From: Novosphingobium sp.
Lineage (GTDB): Bacteria > Pseudomonadota > Alphaproteobacteria > Sphingomonadales > Sphingomonadaceae
Length of the DNA: 7,289 nucleotides
Direction of reading: 5' to 3'
Assembly: GCA_030830245.1 (NCBI GenBank)
Contig: JAURNJ010000119.1
Span: 1-7,289, forward strand
Part shown: positions 1 through 6,263 of the stretch, piece after piece
How positions within the stretch are numbered: position 1 is the stretch's first letter
Layout: every line of letters starts with the position of its first letter
Position numbers and translations under genes: made by a program
The notes under the pieces: generated by a model
Seen by the model: the letters and a program-made list of their open reading frames with translations, nothing else
Told to the model about the DNA's origin: nothing
Databases searched by the model: none

Positions 1-61
1 CCGGGTCGCTTCCCATTGGAAATTCGGGGCGCAAGGGAACGGCACGGGCTTGTTGGGGCAT
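1..61 (-). CDS. 5' end of an unidentified gene, cut by the left window edge
   Basis: The minus strand shows an ATG at 59-61 preceded by a strong ribosome binding site (GAGGAG, about 5 nt before the start), and the frame stays open for 20 codons to the window edge. The visible peptide begins MPQQARAVPLRPEFPMGSDP, which I do not recognise. It has no hydrophobic stretch typical of a signal peptide. The start lies 36 nt after the stop codon of the substrate-binding lipoprotein on the same strand, so the two are probably co-transcribed. With so few codons the function cannot be assigned. The start-and-SD arrangement is the main reason to call it a gene. Confidence 0.55.
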   Translation of the reverse strand, partial: MPQQARAVPLRPEFPMGSDP

Positions 62-97
62 TGAAACTCCTCTTGCGCAAAACCGCCGGGACAAGGC

Positions 98-1585
98 TTA
101 TTTGGGGCGCAGCGCCATGGGCATCAAGGGGTGCCAGCCCCAGCGGTTGGCGGCAAATCCGAAGGCATCGCCGCGCACCAGCGACCAACGGATCGGGGAA
201 CCAAACGGAATGAAGACATTGGCCTCGGCCAGCGCGGCCTGCGCTTTGCCGATCAGTTCGGCGCGCTCGACGGGGTCTGCCGTCGCACGAGCGGAGGCGA
301 GAGCCGCATCGGCATCCGCCGAACAGACAGCACGTCTCGTGCGGCAGGAAAACCGGTTGAGATACCAGGTCTGCGCAGGGTAGCGCGCAACTGCATCCAT
401 CAGCCTGAGATCTGCGGCATCGCGCTTGCCAGCTCTTAGCAGCAGGATTCCGATCTCTTGGTAATCCTGTTCCAAGCGCTCGAACAGCAAATCCGAGCCG
501 GGACCCTCCGGCATCCAAACCGAAAGGCGCGTCTGATCTGCGCTCGCTCCCTGCGATTGCCGCCAGTCGGCAACCCGCGCCCTGGCCAGCGCGCGACGCT
601 CTTCCATTGAAAGCCCCGCCCAGCGCTCAGCGACAGGTCCGGATTTGGCGATGAGCGAGGGAGGCACTAAATCCGCCGAAGCTTTCCAGCCATCGACGCC
701 GAACGGAGCGATCAGGGCATTGCGGTCTATTGCCAGGGCCAGCGCTTCCCGATTGCCCGCATCGGCAAGGAAGCCGCTTTGCGAGGCGACTTCGAGCCCG
801 AACAGGCCTTCTACCGGATCGAGCTGGATTGTGCCGCGAAGGATGCCGACATCGGCAGTATGGGGGAAGGTCGCGACGCCGCCACCAAGCACCATATCGG
901 CCTCGCCGGCGTTAAACCGGCTTACCGCATCTTCTCCGCTGGTTGCAAAAAGGGCGATGGCCCTGACCCGCTCATCCCAATTCCTAACCTCGGGCAAGCC
1001 TAGCTCGATCGGAAGGATCGGCGTCAGCGTGGCCGTATCGCCGGTGCGCTCGAGCCGCATCGGTCCCGCGGCAGAGCCGCTTCTGGTCAGCCCCAACTCT
1101 GGCTGGGCAAGAAGCTGCAGCAGATAGGGTGCAGGATAGGACAGGCGGATTTCGATGACGCGGCCCGCCATTTCGCGGATCTCGGCTATTCCGTCGAGGT
1201 CGAGACCTAGCGATGTGCCGCGCAGCGCTTCTATGGCCGCGCGAAGCGAACGGAGGGTGCCCCGGGCGGTTATCTCGCTGCCATCGCGCCACGTTCCATC
1301 GCGAAGCCGAAAGATATAGCTTTGCCCGTCATCAGTGACGATCCAGCGGTCGGCCAGGGCAGGAACGACGCGGCCTTGCTCGTCGAATGCGACCAGTCCT
1401 TCCGTAACCGAGGCGCGGACAAGCTGGCCGGCCGCGGAGAGGCGAGCGCCTTTTTCGAAGGGGTCGTCCGGTTGGCCGATAACGACAACACTCAACTGGT
1501 TGTCACTGGACGAGCCGCAGCCACCGATCAGCGCCGACAACAGCGCTACTGCTGCAAAAATCCGGGCGCGGGGCGACGAAGCCAT
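98..1585 (-). CDS. ABC transporter substrate-binding lipoprotein, peptide/nickel family 5 (SBP_bac_5)
   Basis: This 495-residue protein resembles the extracellular solute-binding family 5 (DppA/OppA/NikA type), which captures oligopeptides or related ligands in the periplasm and hands them to an inner-membrane permease. Residues 1-22 form a lipoprotein signal peptide: basic start, hydrophobic core, then a lipobox ending at Cys23 (LIGGC), followed by a Gly/Ser linker. The early mature region has the family pattern of a strand, a 'LVRASVTEGLVAFDEQG' segment (about residues 55-71), 'PALADRW' and 'YIFRLRDGTWRDG' (about 90-102). Overall length fits the family. No permease or ATPase genes lie nearby, so its ligand is unknown and it may be an orphan component. 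The upstream SD is weak (AGGC). An AT-rich patch at 1628-1640 may hold its promoter. Family assignment is fairly secure; substrate is not predictable from sequence alone. Confidence 0.85.
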   Translation of the reverse strand: MASSPRARIFAAVALLSALIGGCGSSSDNQLSVVVIGQPDDPFEKGARLSAAGQLVRASVTEGLVAFDEQGRVVPALADRWIVTDDGQSYIFRLRDGTWRDGSEITARGTLRSLRAAIEALRGTSLGLDLDGIAEIREMAGRVIEIRLSYPAPYLLQLLAQPELGLTRSGSAAGPMRLERTGDTATLTPILPIELGLPEVRNWDERVRAIALFATSGEDAVSRFNAGEADMVLGGGVATFPHTADVGILRGTIQLDPVEGLFGLEVASQSGFLADAGNREALALAIDRNALIAPFGVDGWKASADLVPPSLIAKSGPVAERWAGLSMEERRALARARVADWRQSQGASADQTRLSVWMPEGPGSDLLFERLEQDYQEIGILLLRAGKRDAADLRLMDAVARYPAQTWYLNRFSCRTRRAVCSADADAALASARATADPVERAELIGKAQAALAEANVFIPFGSPIRWSLVRGDAFGFAANRWGWHPLMPMALRPK

Positions 1586-1627
1586 ACCGCGTGCCTAGCC
1601 GATTGTTACGCGAACGGGAACGCGTGA

Positions 1628-1640
1628 TTTATATTTATAC
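1628..1640 (-). promoter_or_regulatory. AT-rich tandem TATAAA patch, possible -10 region for the SBP gene
   Basis: On the minus strand the gap between the PilZ gene and the lipoprotein gene carries two successive TATAAA hexamers, the only AT-rich stretch in that gap. It lies about 45 nt before the lipoprotein ATG, a good distance for a -10 element. I found no convincing -35 hexamer 16-18 nt upstream of either copy, so the call rests on base composition and position. Confidence 0.3.
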
Positions 1641-1673
1641 TTGGAGTGCCGGCGTACTGTGCCGCGAGTGGTG

Positions 1674-2063
1674 TCAGATTTTTCGCAGCGTGCCGCCCAT
1701 TCCCTGCTGGCTGCCAAGCATGCGATGAACGCGCGTGTAATCTTCGTGGTGGGTGTCGCGGGAGAGTGGCGCGCGGGCCAGCAAGGGATCGATCTCCTCG
1801 ACGAAGGCGACACCGAAGCGATCGTCCTGGACCCAGGCAATCGTACCCTCGACCCAGCCGATGTTTCGGATGTTGATATCGACGATATTACCGCGAGTGA
1901 CGCGCACCGGGCCTTCGCCCATCATCCCGCCAGCCGAGAGGTTGCGCACCTTGATGCGATGCTCGCCGTCCTCGCCTTCGATGCGCAATTCCGCCATCAG
2001 GAAAAGGCTGTCCCGGTTAAGATGCCGATGCTCGTCCATGCCGGTGCGGTCGATCCATTCCAT
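1674..2063 (-). CDS. PilZ-domain protein, putative c-di-GMP receptor
   Basis: This is a 129-residue single-domain protein. It has both halves of the PilZ c-di-GMP signature: RHLNR (residues 13-17, the RxxxR element) and NLSAGG (41-46, the [D/N]xSxxG element), followed by alternating strands ending in 'GVAFVEEID'. In characterised PilZ proteins these two elements clamp a c-di-GMP dimer, so ligand binding is a reasonable inference. The output partner is unknown, since PilZ-only proteins act through protein contacts in motility, polysaccharide synthesis or cell-cycle control. The start at 2063 is the first one after an in-frame TAG. A second ATG at 2039 would remove eight residues and leave RxxxR near the N terminus. 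Neither has a strong SD. It lies between dksA (118-nt gap) and the lipoprotein gene, and a CtrA-like box sits about 75-90 nt upstream. The C-terminal 30 residues are Gly/Arg/His-rich and probably disordered. Confidence 0.88.
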   Translation of the reverse strand: MEWIDRTGMDEHRHLNRDSLFLMAELRIEGEDGEHRIKVRNLSAGGMMGEGPVRVTRGNIVDINIRNIGWVEGTIAWVQDDRFGVAFVEEIDPLLARAPLSRDTHHEDYTRVHRMLGSQQGMGGTLRKI

Positions 2064-2135
2064 GCGCTAAGCGTCTTGAGCAAGGGAAGACATCGATGAT
2101 GCCAACCTTTGCGGCATCGACCTTTAAAGCAATCT

Positions 2136-2152
2136 GGCAAACAAAATGTTAA
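2136..2152 (-). promoter_or_regulatory. CtrA-like box upstream of the PilZ gene
   Basis: On the minus strand this reads TTAACATTTTGTTTGCC, that is TTAA, seven bases, then TTTG, against the CtrA consensus TTAA-N7-TTAA. That is six of eight defined positions. It agrees with the better box in front of the Sel1-like gene at 13 of 17 bases, which raises its interest. It lies in the 118-nt gap between dksA and the PilZ gene, 73-89 nt before the PilZ start. A chance match is quite possible. Confidence 0.3.
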
Positions 2153-2170
2153 TATCGGGGGTTTTGCGCG

Positions 2171-2183
2171 GACCGCCGCGGTC
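2171..2183. other. Short perfect inverted repeat overlapping the dksA stop codon
   Basis: The sequence GACCG-CGG-CGGTC (minus strand) is a perfect 5-bp stem with a 3-nt loop that starts within the dksA stop codon. It is GC-rich but no T-run follows on the minus strand (the next bases include AAAA and CCCCC), so it does not look like a standard intrinsic terminator. It could stabilise the dksA mRNA 3' end or simply be coincidental. Confidence 0.25.
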
Positions 2184-2640
2184 AATCGTCGCGAGAAACC
2201 TTTTCGCGCCGCTCATGGGCTTCCTGGGCTTCGACCGTCATGGTCGCGATCGGGCGGGCAATCAGGCGGCCAAGTCCGATCGGTTCGCCGGACACCTCGC
2301 AATAGCCGTATTCGCCTTCCTGTATGCGGCGGAGCGCGGAATCGATCTTGGCGATGAGTTTGCGCTGCCGGTCGCGAGTGCGCAATTCGATGCCCCAATC
2401 GGTCTCGCTGGAGGCGCGGTCGTTCAGATCCGGTTCGCGGATCGGGCCATCCTGGAGTTGTTGAAGCGTTCCGGCCGAAGCATCGAAAATCAGCCGTTTC
2501 CAGCCGTTGAGCAGCTTGCGGAAATAATCCCGCTGAGCTTCGCTCATGTATTCCTCATCCTCGGAAGGAACATAGCTTCCGCCGATTTCGCGCCGGGCCT
2601 TGACCAGCACATCTATTTCGTCCGCCAACGACGATGCCAT
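2182..2640 (-). CDS. dksA: DksA, RNA polymerase-binding transcription factor with degenerate zinc finger
   Basis: This 152-residue protein matches DksA, which inserts a coiled-coil into the RNA polymerase secondary channel and works with ppGpp to control rRNA and amino-acid promoters. The coiled-coil tip motif DxxDxA is intact (D71, D74, A76), followed by the conserved 'ELRTRDRQRKLIAKID' helix. The zinc-finger region is recognisable ('GYCEVSGEPIG ... RLIARP'), but of the four cysteines of E. coli DksA only the first remains: C114 is present, while the positions of C117, C135 and C138 are Ser, Thr and Ala. Loss of these cysteines is typical of alphaproteobacterial DksA and suggests a fold held without zinc. 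The ATG at 2640 is preceded by GGAG at about 7 nt. A sigma70-like promoter at 2726-2754 fits. It is followed on the same strand by the PilZ gene. Identification is secure. Confidence 0.95.
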   Translation of the reverse strand: MASSLADEIDVLVKARREIGGSYVPSEDEEYMSEAQRDYFRKLLNGWKRLIFDASAGTLQQLQDGPIREPDLNDRASSETDWGIELRTRDRQRKLIAKIDSALRRIQEGEYGYCEVSGEPIGLGRLIARPIATMTVEAQEAHERREKVSRDD

Positions 2641-2725
2641 TCAGAAACTCCGCTTCAAACACTCCAGCGTCGCTTCACCCTGCCATTCCGGGCTTTCCCG
2701 ATAATCCGCGAGCTACGTTGCCGCG

Positions 2726-2754
2726 CCTATAGGTGTCGGCCCATGGCCGCACAA
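2726..2754 (-). promoter_or_regulatory. Sigma70-type promoter for dksA
   Basis: On the minus strand TTGTGC (2749-2754) and TATAGG (2726-2731) are separated by exactly 17 bases. They match the -35 and -10 consensus at four positions each. Transcription would begin near 2719, giving a leader of about 80 nt before the dksA ATG at 2640. Spacing and position are good; hexamer quality is average for a GC-rich alphaproteobacterium. Confidence 0.45.
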
Positions 2755-2834
2755 GCGCTCATAAGGGTTTGGCACAAAAAAGTGATCCGTCTGGCGGTTC
2801 CGTGACGCCCGCGCCAAAAAAACCGAGCTGGGCG

Positions 2835-2851
2835 TTAACCATTTGTTGACC
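2835..2851 (+). promoter_or_regulatory. CtrA-like box upstream of the Sel1-like gene
   Basis: The plus strand reads TTAACCATTTGTTGACC, that is TTAA, seven bases, then TTGA, matching the CtrA consensus TTAA-N7-TTAA at seven of eight positions. It stands 67 nt before the preferred start at 2918, where a CtrA-activated promoter would be expected, and it includes TTGACC, which could double as a -35 element. CtrA is the master cell-cycle/motility response regulator of alphaproteobacteria. The presence of divK further along the window makes a CtrA circuit likely in this organism. Binding is inferred from sequence alone. Confidence 0.45.
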
Positions 2852-2917
2852 ATGACAGGCCAGCTTCCACCTCAAGGCCGGGCAACAGGGGTTCCAGCCG
2901 AACAGGGGGTCAATGCG

Positions 2918-3259
2918 ATGTTGGAAAATGGTTGGACGACAGTAAGGGATGCGACGGTCGCGGCGCCAGCCGATCTCGAAAATGCTGACATGTTCGTGGC
3001 GAAATGCCTGACTGCCGCTGCCGACGGAGACCGCGCGGCCTATTACGAGCTAGGCGTTGCTTACTCCACCGGGAGCCACGGGTTGAACTGCGATCTCATC
3101 GAGGCACATAAATGGTTCAATCTCGCTGCTGTCGGTGGACATGACGAAGCACAGTTCTGCCGCGCCGAGATTTCCGAGGAAATGACTGCGCGCGAGATTG
3201 CCGAGGCCCAGCGCCGAGCGCGCCAATGGCTTTCGGAAACCAGCCGCAAGGCCGCCTGA
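2918..3259 (+). CDS. Small Sel1-like repeat protein
   Basis: This 113-residue cytosolic protein (no signal peptide or membrane segment) contains one clear Sel1-type TPR-like repeat at about residues 40-76: 'AYYELGVAYSTGS ... DLIEAHKWFNLAAVGGHDEA'. This is followed by a charged C-terminal helix ('EEMTAREIAEAQRRARQWL'). Sel1 repeats are helix pairs that bind partner proteins; no enzymatic role is implied. The start at ATG 2918 was chosen because AGGGGG lies 8 nt before it and because the longer alternatives (TTG at 2843, ATG at 2852) begin inside the CtrA-like box and have poor SD sequences. If ATG 2852 is used the protein gains 22 Pro/Gly-rich residues. It is divergent from dksA and converges with the FemAB-like gene, the stops being only 6 nt apart. 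The partner and pathway are unknown. Confidence 0.85.
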   Translation: MLENGWTTVRDATVAAPADLENADMFVAKCLTAAADGDRAAYYELGVAYSTGSHGLNCDLIEAHKWFNLAAVGGHDEAQFCRAEISEEMTAREIAEAQRRARQWLSETSRKAA

Positions 3260-3265
3260 CCAGAA

Positions 3266-4405
3266 TCACTCTCCTTTGCGGAAGGGCAACCTTTCGCCGA
3301 GCCAGAACTGCTCCTGCGCCACGCCCTTGCGCTCGCGCTCGAGAAATTCGCTTACTGCCTCGCGGAAACCAGGGTGCGCGATGAAATGCGCCGAGGTCGT
3401 GCGCACCGGCTCGTATCCCCGAGCTAGCTTGTGCCCTCCCTGCGCGCCAGCTTCGACCCGGTCGAGCCGTAGGGCGATGGCGAGATTGATCGCCTGATAA
3501 TAGCACAGCTCGAAGTGGAGGAACGGCTGGTCGATCAGCGTTCCCCAATACCTGCCGAACAGCGTATGTGCGCCGATGAAGTTGAGCGCTCCGGCGACAG
3601 CCTGCCCGTCCATGAAGGCCAGCACCAGCGCGATCCGGTCTGCCATGCGCTCACCCAGTAGCGTGAAGGCCGCCCGGGTGAGATATGGCGTGCCCCATTT
3701 TCGCATGCCGGTATCCTGGTAGAACCGCCAGAAGGCATCCCAGTGCTCCGGAAGGATGTCGTCGCCGGTGAGCGTGCGGATTTCCAGCCCTTGCTGCGCG
3801 CGTTCGCGCTCCTTGCGGATGTCCTTGCGCTTGCGCGAGGATAGCGCGGCGAGGAAATCGTCGAAGCTTTCGTAGCCGCGTCGTTCCCAGTGAAACTGGA
3901 TGTCGTTGCGTATCAGCCAGCCGGCTTGTTCGAACAGTTCGACCTGGCTTTCCTCGATGAAAGTCGCGTGCGCGGACGACAGATCGTTGCCGCGGCAGAC
4001 CTCTTCCGCCGCCTGAAGCAGCGGCAAGGCCAGTGCCGGATTGCGGGTAAGCACTCTGGGTCCGGTCGCGGGGGTAAACGGAGCGGCGATCTGGATCTTG
4101 GGATAGTAGTCGCCGCCTGCGCGGTGCAGGGCATCCGCCCAGCTGTGATCGAAGACATATTCGCCCTGGCTGTGCCGCTTGATGTAGGCAGGCAGCGCGC
4201 CCACCAGAGTGCCATCGGCTGCTTCGGCAATGATCGGCAGCGGTTGCCAGCCGCTCCTGCCGCCGACCGAGCCCGACTCTTCTAGCAGTGACAGGAATGC
4301 GTGCGACATGAAGGGGTTTGCCGCGTCGGTCAGTGCGTCCCACTGATCGGCGGACAGGTCCGAAACGCCATCGCAGGTGCGGATGGTGAATTCCGCGTCG
4401 CTCAC
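3266..4405 (-). CDS. FemAB-like (COG3146/DUF482) GNAT-fold protein
   Basis: This 379-residue protein belongs to the FemAB_like family (PF04339, COG3146), related in fold to GNAT acyltransferases and to the peptidoglycan-bridge FemX/FemA enzymes. Members are widespread in proteobacteria but their substrate is not established. Family hallmarks are the N-terminal 'ADQWDAL ... NPFMSHAFL' (about 19-38), 'YVFDHSWADA ... GGDYYPKIQIAAPFTPATGPRVL' (about 83-119), 'FHWERRGYESFDDFLAALSSRKRKDIRKER' (about 171-200), and the C-terminal 'ALNFIGAHTLFGRYWG ... CYYQAINLAI' and 'EAGAQGGHKLARGYEP' (to about 333). Length is normal for the family. The start is GTG at 4405, overlapping the stop of the phosphodiesterase gene in a GTGA arrangement, with GGGGA about 7 nt upstream, so the two are translationally coupled. 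It is the last gene of the operon and ends 6 nt from the convergent Sel1-like gene. Involvement in envelope modification is only an inference from the fold. Confidence 0.9.
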   Translation of the reverse strand: MSDAEFTIRTCDGVSDLSADQWDALTDAANPFMSHAFLSLLEESGSVGGRSGWQPLPIIAEAADGTLVGALPAYIKRHSQGEYVFDHSWADALHRAGGDYYPKIQIAAPFTPATGPRVLTRNPALALPLLQAAEEVCRGNDLSSAHATFIEESQVELFEQAGWLIRNDIQFHWERRGYESFDDFLAALSSRKRKDIRKERERAQQGLEIRTLTGDDILPEHWDAFWRFYQDTGMRKWGTPYLTRAAFTLLGERMADRIALVLAFMDGQAVAGALNFIGAHTLFGRYWGTLIDQPFLHFELCYYQAINLAIALRLDRVEAGAQGGHKLARGYEPVRTTSAHFIAHPGFREAVSEFLERERKGVAQEQFWLGERLPFRKGE

Positions 4406-5178
4406 GGCTCGATCCCCGCGCCTTCGGCGATTGGCGCGTCTGCATGGAGGCGGGCGCGTTCGAGAAACTCGAGGTTACGCACCGTCCAAGTGGCGACTGG
4501 CAATCCGCGCACACGCTGGCGGGCGGCAAAATGGCTGGGCAGGTCGCGGATATCGTAGGCGAGGAAATGAGGCTTCGCGTGCCACAGGGCGAGGCGGCGG
4601 CGCAGATCGCCGCTCGGCCCCTTACTCCCTTCCTCGGTAATCACCAGACCGCGAACCGTTTCAGGTGATCTGTCGCGAAACCAGCGCGAAACGCGCGGAT
4701 CGAAGCTCATCACCGCATGCAGACCCGGATAGCCGGAGAGGCAGTCGCGTACCAGAGCGCAACTGCGCCCGACATCGTAGCCGCGTTTCGACTTGATCTC
4801 GATTAGCAGCGGGACATGACCGCCGACCAGATCCAGCAGCTCACGCAGGGTCGCCGGGGCTTCACGCGTGCCAGGGTAGGGCATTCTGGCGAGGTCGCCC
4901 GCTGAACGGGATTCGGTTTTTCCCTCAACCCCCAGCAGCCGCTTCGAGTCCCAATCGTGAAACACCATCGGAAAGTCATCAAGGCTGCGCTGGATGTCGC
5001 ATTCGATGCCGAAACCCCGCGCGATCGCGCCACGCGCTGCCTGCAGCGAATTTTCCGGAACACCTGGCCCGTGCAGCCCGCGATGGGCAAAGGTCCATTG
5101 CCCGATCCAGTCGGTCTTGCCTGCCGGCGGGGCCGGAGCCAGCCAGCGGTCAAGCCAGGCGAACGGCGACAATCGCAT
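4402..5178 (-). CDS. Glycerophosphodiester phosphodiesterase (GDPD family)
   Basis: The 258-residue protein carries the GDPD TIM-barrel signature. These metal-dependent enzymes hydrolyse glycerophosphodiesters, the deacylated phospholipid head-group products, to glycerol 3-phosphate and an alcohol. Visible motifs, numbered from the ATG at 5178, are HRG (H32-R33-G34), PENS with E42, E59-x-D61, HD (H74-D75), IEIK with E127/K129 and WTV (W231) near the C terminus. All usual metal and acid-base residues are therefore present. The C-terminal motif usually seen as G-I-I-T-D-x-P appears in a changed form (RLHADAPIAEG). No signal peptide is evident, so a cytoplasmic enzyme like UgpQ is more likely than periplasmic GlpQ. 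An upstream TTG at 5199 would add seven residues, but ATG 5178 is preferred; it overlaps the end of the RidA-family gene by 29 nt. Downstream it overlaps the FemAB-like gene. Cellular substrate is not determined by sequence. Confidence 0.92.
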   Translation of the reverse strand: MRLSPFAWLDRWLAPAPPAGKTDWIGQWTFAHRGLHGPGVPENSLQAARGAIARGFGIECDIQRSLDDFPMVFHDWDSKRLLGVEGKTESRSAGDLARMPYPGTREAPATLRELLDLVGGHVPLLIEIKSKRGYDVGRSCALVRDCLSGYPGLHAVMSFDPRVSRWFRDRSPETVRGLVITEEGSKGPSGDLRRRLALWHAKPHFLAYDIRDLPSHFAARQRVRGLPVATWTVRNLEFLERARLHADAPIAEGAGIEP

Positions 5179-5620
5179 CCACTTCGACCGCAGCGCCAAG
5201 CGGCAGCACCGGCACCCCGACCGCGCTGCGCGCGTGCTTGCCTGTCTCGCCGAAAACGTGTGCCATCAGTTCGGACGCGCCGTTGGCAACCTTGGGCTGA
5301 TCGGTGAAGTCGGCTGTCGAGCTGACGAATGCGCCGAGCTTCACCACGCGCTCCACCTGAGAAAGCGAACCCAGGGCTGCCTTGAGCTGCGCCAGGATCA
5401 TCAGGCCGCAGGCCTGCGCTGCCTGTGCTCCCGCCTCCAGCGAGACATCTTCGCCCAGACGCCCGGTGACCAGCTTGCCATCGACGAAGGGCAGCTGTCC
5501 CGAAATATGGGCGAGTCCGCCTGCAATCACGACCGGTACGTAGGCCGCGACGGGCGCCGCAGCTTCGGGCAGGGCCAGCCCCAGTTCGGCCAGTTTCGCG
5601 TCGATCTCAGCGTCAGTCAT
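5150..5620 (-). CDS. RidA-family (YjgF/YER057c/UK114) protein
   Basis: This 156-residue protein belongs to the Rid superfamily, in the subgroup of about 150 residues with an extra N-terminal helix. RidA itself hydrolyses reactive enamine/imine intermediates released by PLP enzymes, protecting the cell from 2-aminoacrylate damage. The core motifs are present: 'GLAHISGQLP' (about 35-44), 'QAAQACGLMILAQLKAALGSL' (about 67-87) and 'ARSAVGV ... AVEVDAIV'. R131 and E146 align with E. coli RidA R105 and E120, so imine deaminase activity is possible, though many non-RidA subgroups have other roles. The start at 5620 has GAGGA at 7 nt; the longer reading from 5650 would overlap the HAD gene and lacks such a site. 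It begins 10 nt after the HAD stop, within the operon. Confidence 0.92.
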   Translation of the reverse strand: MTDAEIDAKLAELGLALPEAAAPVAAYVPVVIAGGLAHISGQLPFVDGKLVTGRLGEDVSLEAGAQAAQACGLMILAQLKAALGSLSQVERVVKLGAFVSSTADFTDQPKVANGASELMAHVFGETGKHARSAVGVPVLPLGAAVEVDAIVAVRLA

Positions 5621-5630
5621 TCGCAGTTCC

Positions 5631-6263
5631 TCAACCATCGTTCTCGCCATGCAGCCGCCCTAGCAGCCACGGCAGGGCATGTTCCCATGTGTCGATCCGG
5701 GCATGGGCATGGCCCGCGACATGGGCGCAGGAAATGTGCGGCGCTATCCGCGGCTCGCCGCAAAGGTGCAACCGGTCTACATGAGGTGCAATCTCGGCGA
5801 CCGATCCGTGATGCTGCGCTAGATCGTCGATAAACACCGCACGGCTTGGCGCATATTCGTCGAGGATGGCTTGCAGCGCCGGGCCTTTCGGCCCCTGATT
5901 GGTGAAGACCTTGAGGTGGATGCCATGCTCGGCCAGTTGGCGTGTGCGGTCTTCGGCGCGGTGATCCTGCAGGTTGGTAAGCACGACCACGTCGGCATGT
6001 TGAGCCAGCGTGGCGATCGCGTCGACCGACCCGGCAATCGGGTTTTGCCGGTGCATCTGGGTATCGAAGAATGCGTTGAGCAGCGGCCACACTTCCGCCG
6101 CTTCGACTTTCGCTCCGTTATCCCGGCGAGTCATCGCGGTGTGAAACTGGTTGCCGATAAGGCTGAAATCGATGCCGTGCGCTTCGCCCAGCCATTCGCT
6201 GAAGGGACCGATCATGTGCAGCAGCACTTCGTCGCAATCCGAAATGACGAGCGGACGGGTCAT
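5631..6263 (-). CDS. HAD-superfamily hydrolase
   Basis: This 210-residue protein is a haloacid-dehalogenase-fold hydrolase. Motif I is 'ISDCDEVLL' with D9 (nucleophile) and D11 (general acid), motif II is 'VVLTN' with T96, motif III is K126 in 'NQGPKGPAL', and motif IV is the 'VFIDDL' pair D146-D147. The full catalytic set suggests an active phosphatase or phosphotransferase. A helical cap lies between motifs I and II (about 15-85). The C terminus is His-rich and ends in an aromatic segment ('DTWEHALPWLLGRL'). The substrate cannot be told from sequence; small phosphorylated metabolites are usual for this family. Its ATG overlaps the stop of the DUF3572 gene (ATGA), and the SD for the following RidA-family gene lies next to its own stop, showing tight operon packing. 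Confidence 0.9.
   Translation of the reverse strand: MTRPLVISDCDEVLLHMIGPFSEWLGEAHGIDFSLIGNQFHTAMTRRDNGAKVEAAEVWPLLNAFFDTQMHRQNPIAGSVDAIATLAQHADVVVLTNLQDHRAEDRTRQLAEHGIHLKVFTNQGPKGPALQAILDEYAPSRAVFIDDLAQHHGSVAEIAPHVDRLHLCGEPRIAPHISCAHVAGHAHARIDTWEHALPWLLGRLHGENDG

Noticed and set aside
1641..1673. Possible terminator after the PilZ gene
   Set aside because: Only a 4-bp stem with a 7-nt loop (CGGC/GCCG) and no adjacent T-run, so it is too weak to call.
2146..2805. 219-codon open frame on the plus strand opposite dksA
   Set aside because: It is antisense to a clearly identified DksA gene, has no recognisable domain and arises from the GC-rich codon bias of the real gene.
2767..2818. TTTGGC and GCCAAA inverted pair with nearby A-runs between dksA and the Sel1-like gene
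   Set aside because: The arms are six bases and 40 nt apart with no supporting pairing between them; it lies in a divergent promoter region where a terminator is not expected.
3651..4529. 292-codon minus-strand frame within the FemAB-like and phosphodiesterase genes
   Set aside because: It is out of frame with two well-supported family members, is rich in Arg/Pro/Gly as expected of a shadow frame, and spans their junction.
4994..5833. 279-codon plus-strand frame opposite the phosphodiesterase, RidA-like and HAD genes
   Set aside because: It is antisense to three genes with intact catalytic motifs; composition is low-complexity Arg/Ala/His and no domain is visible.
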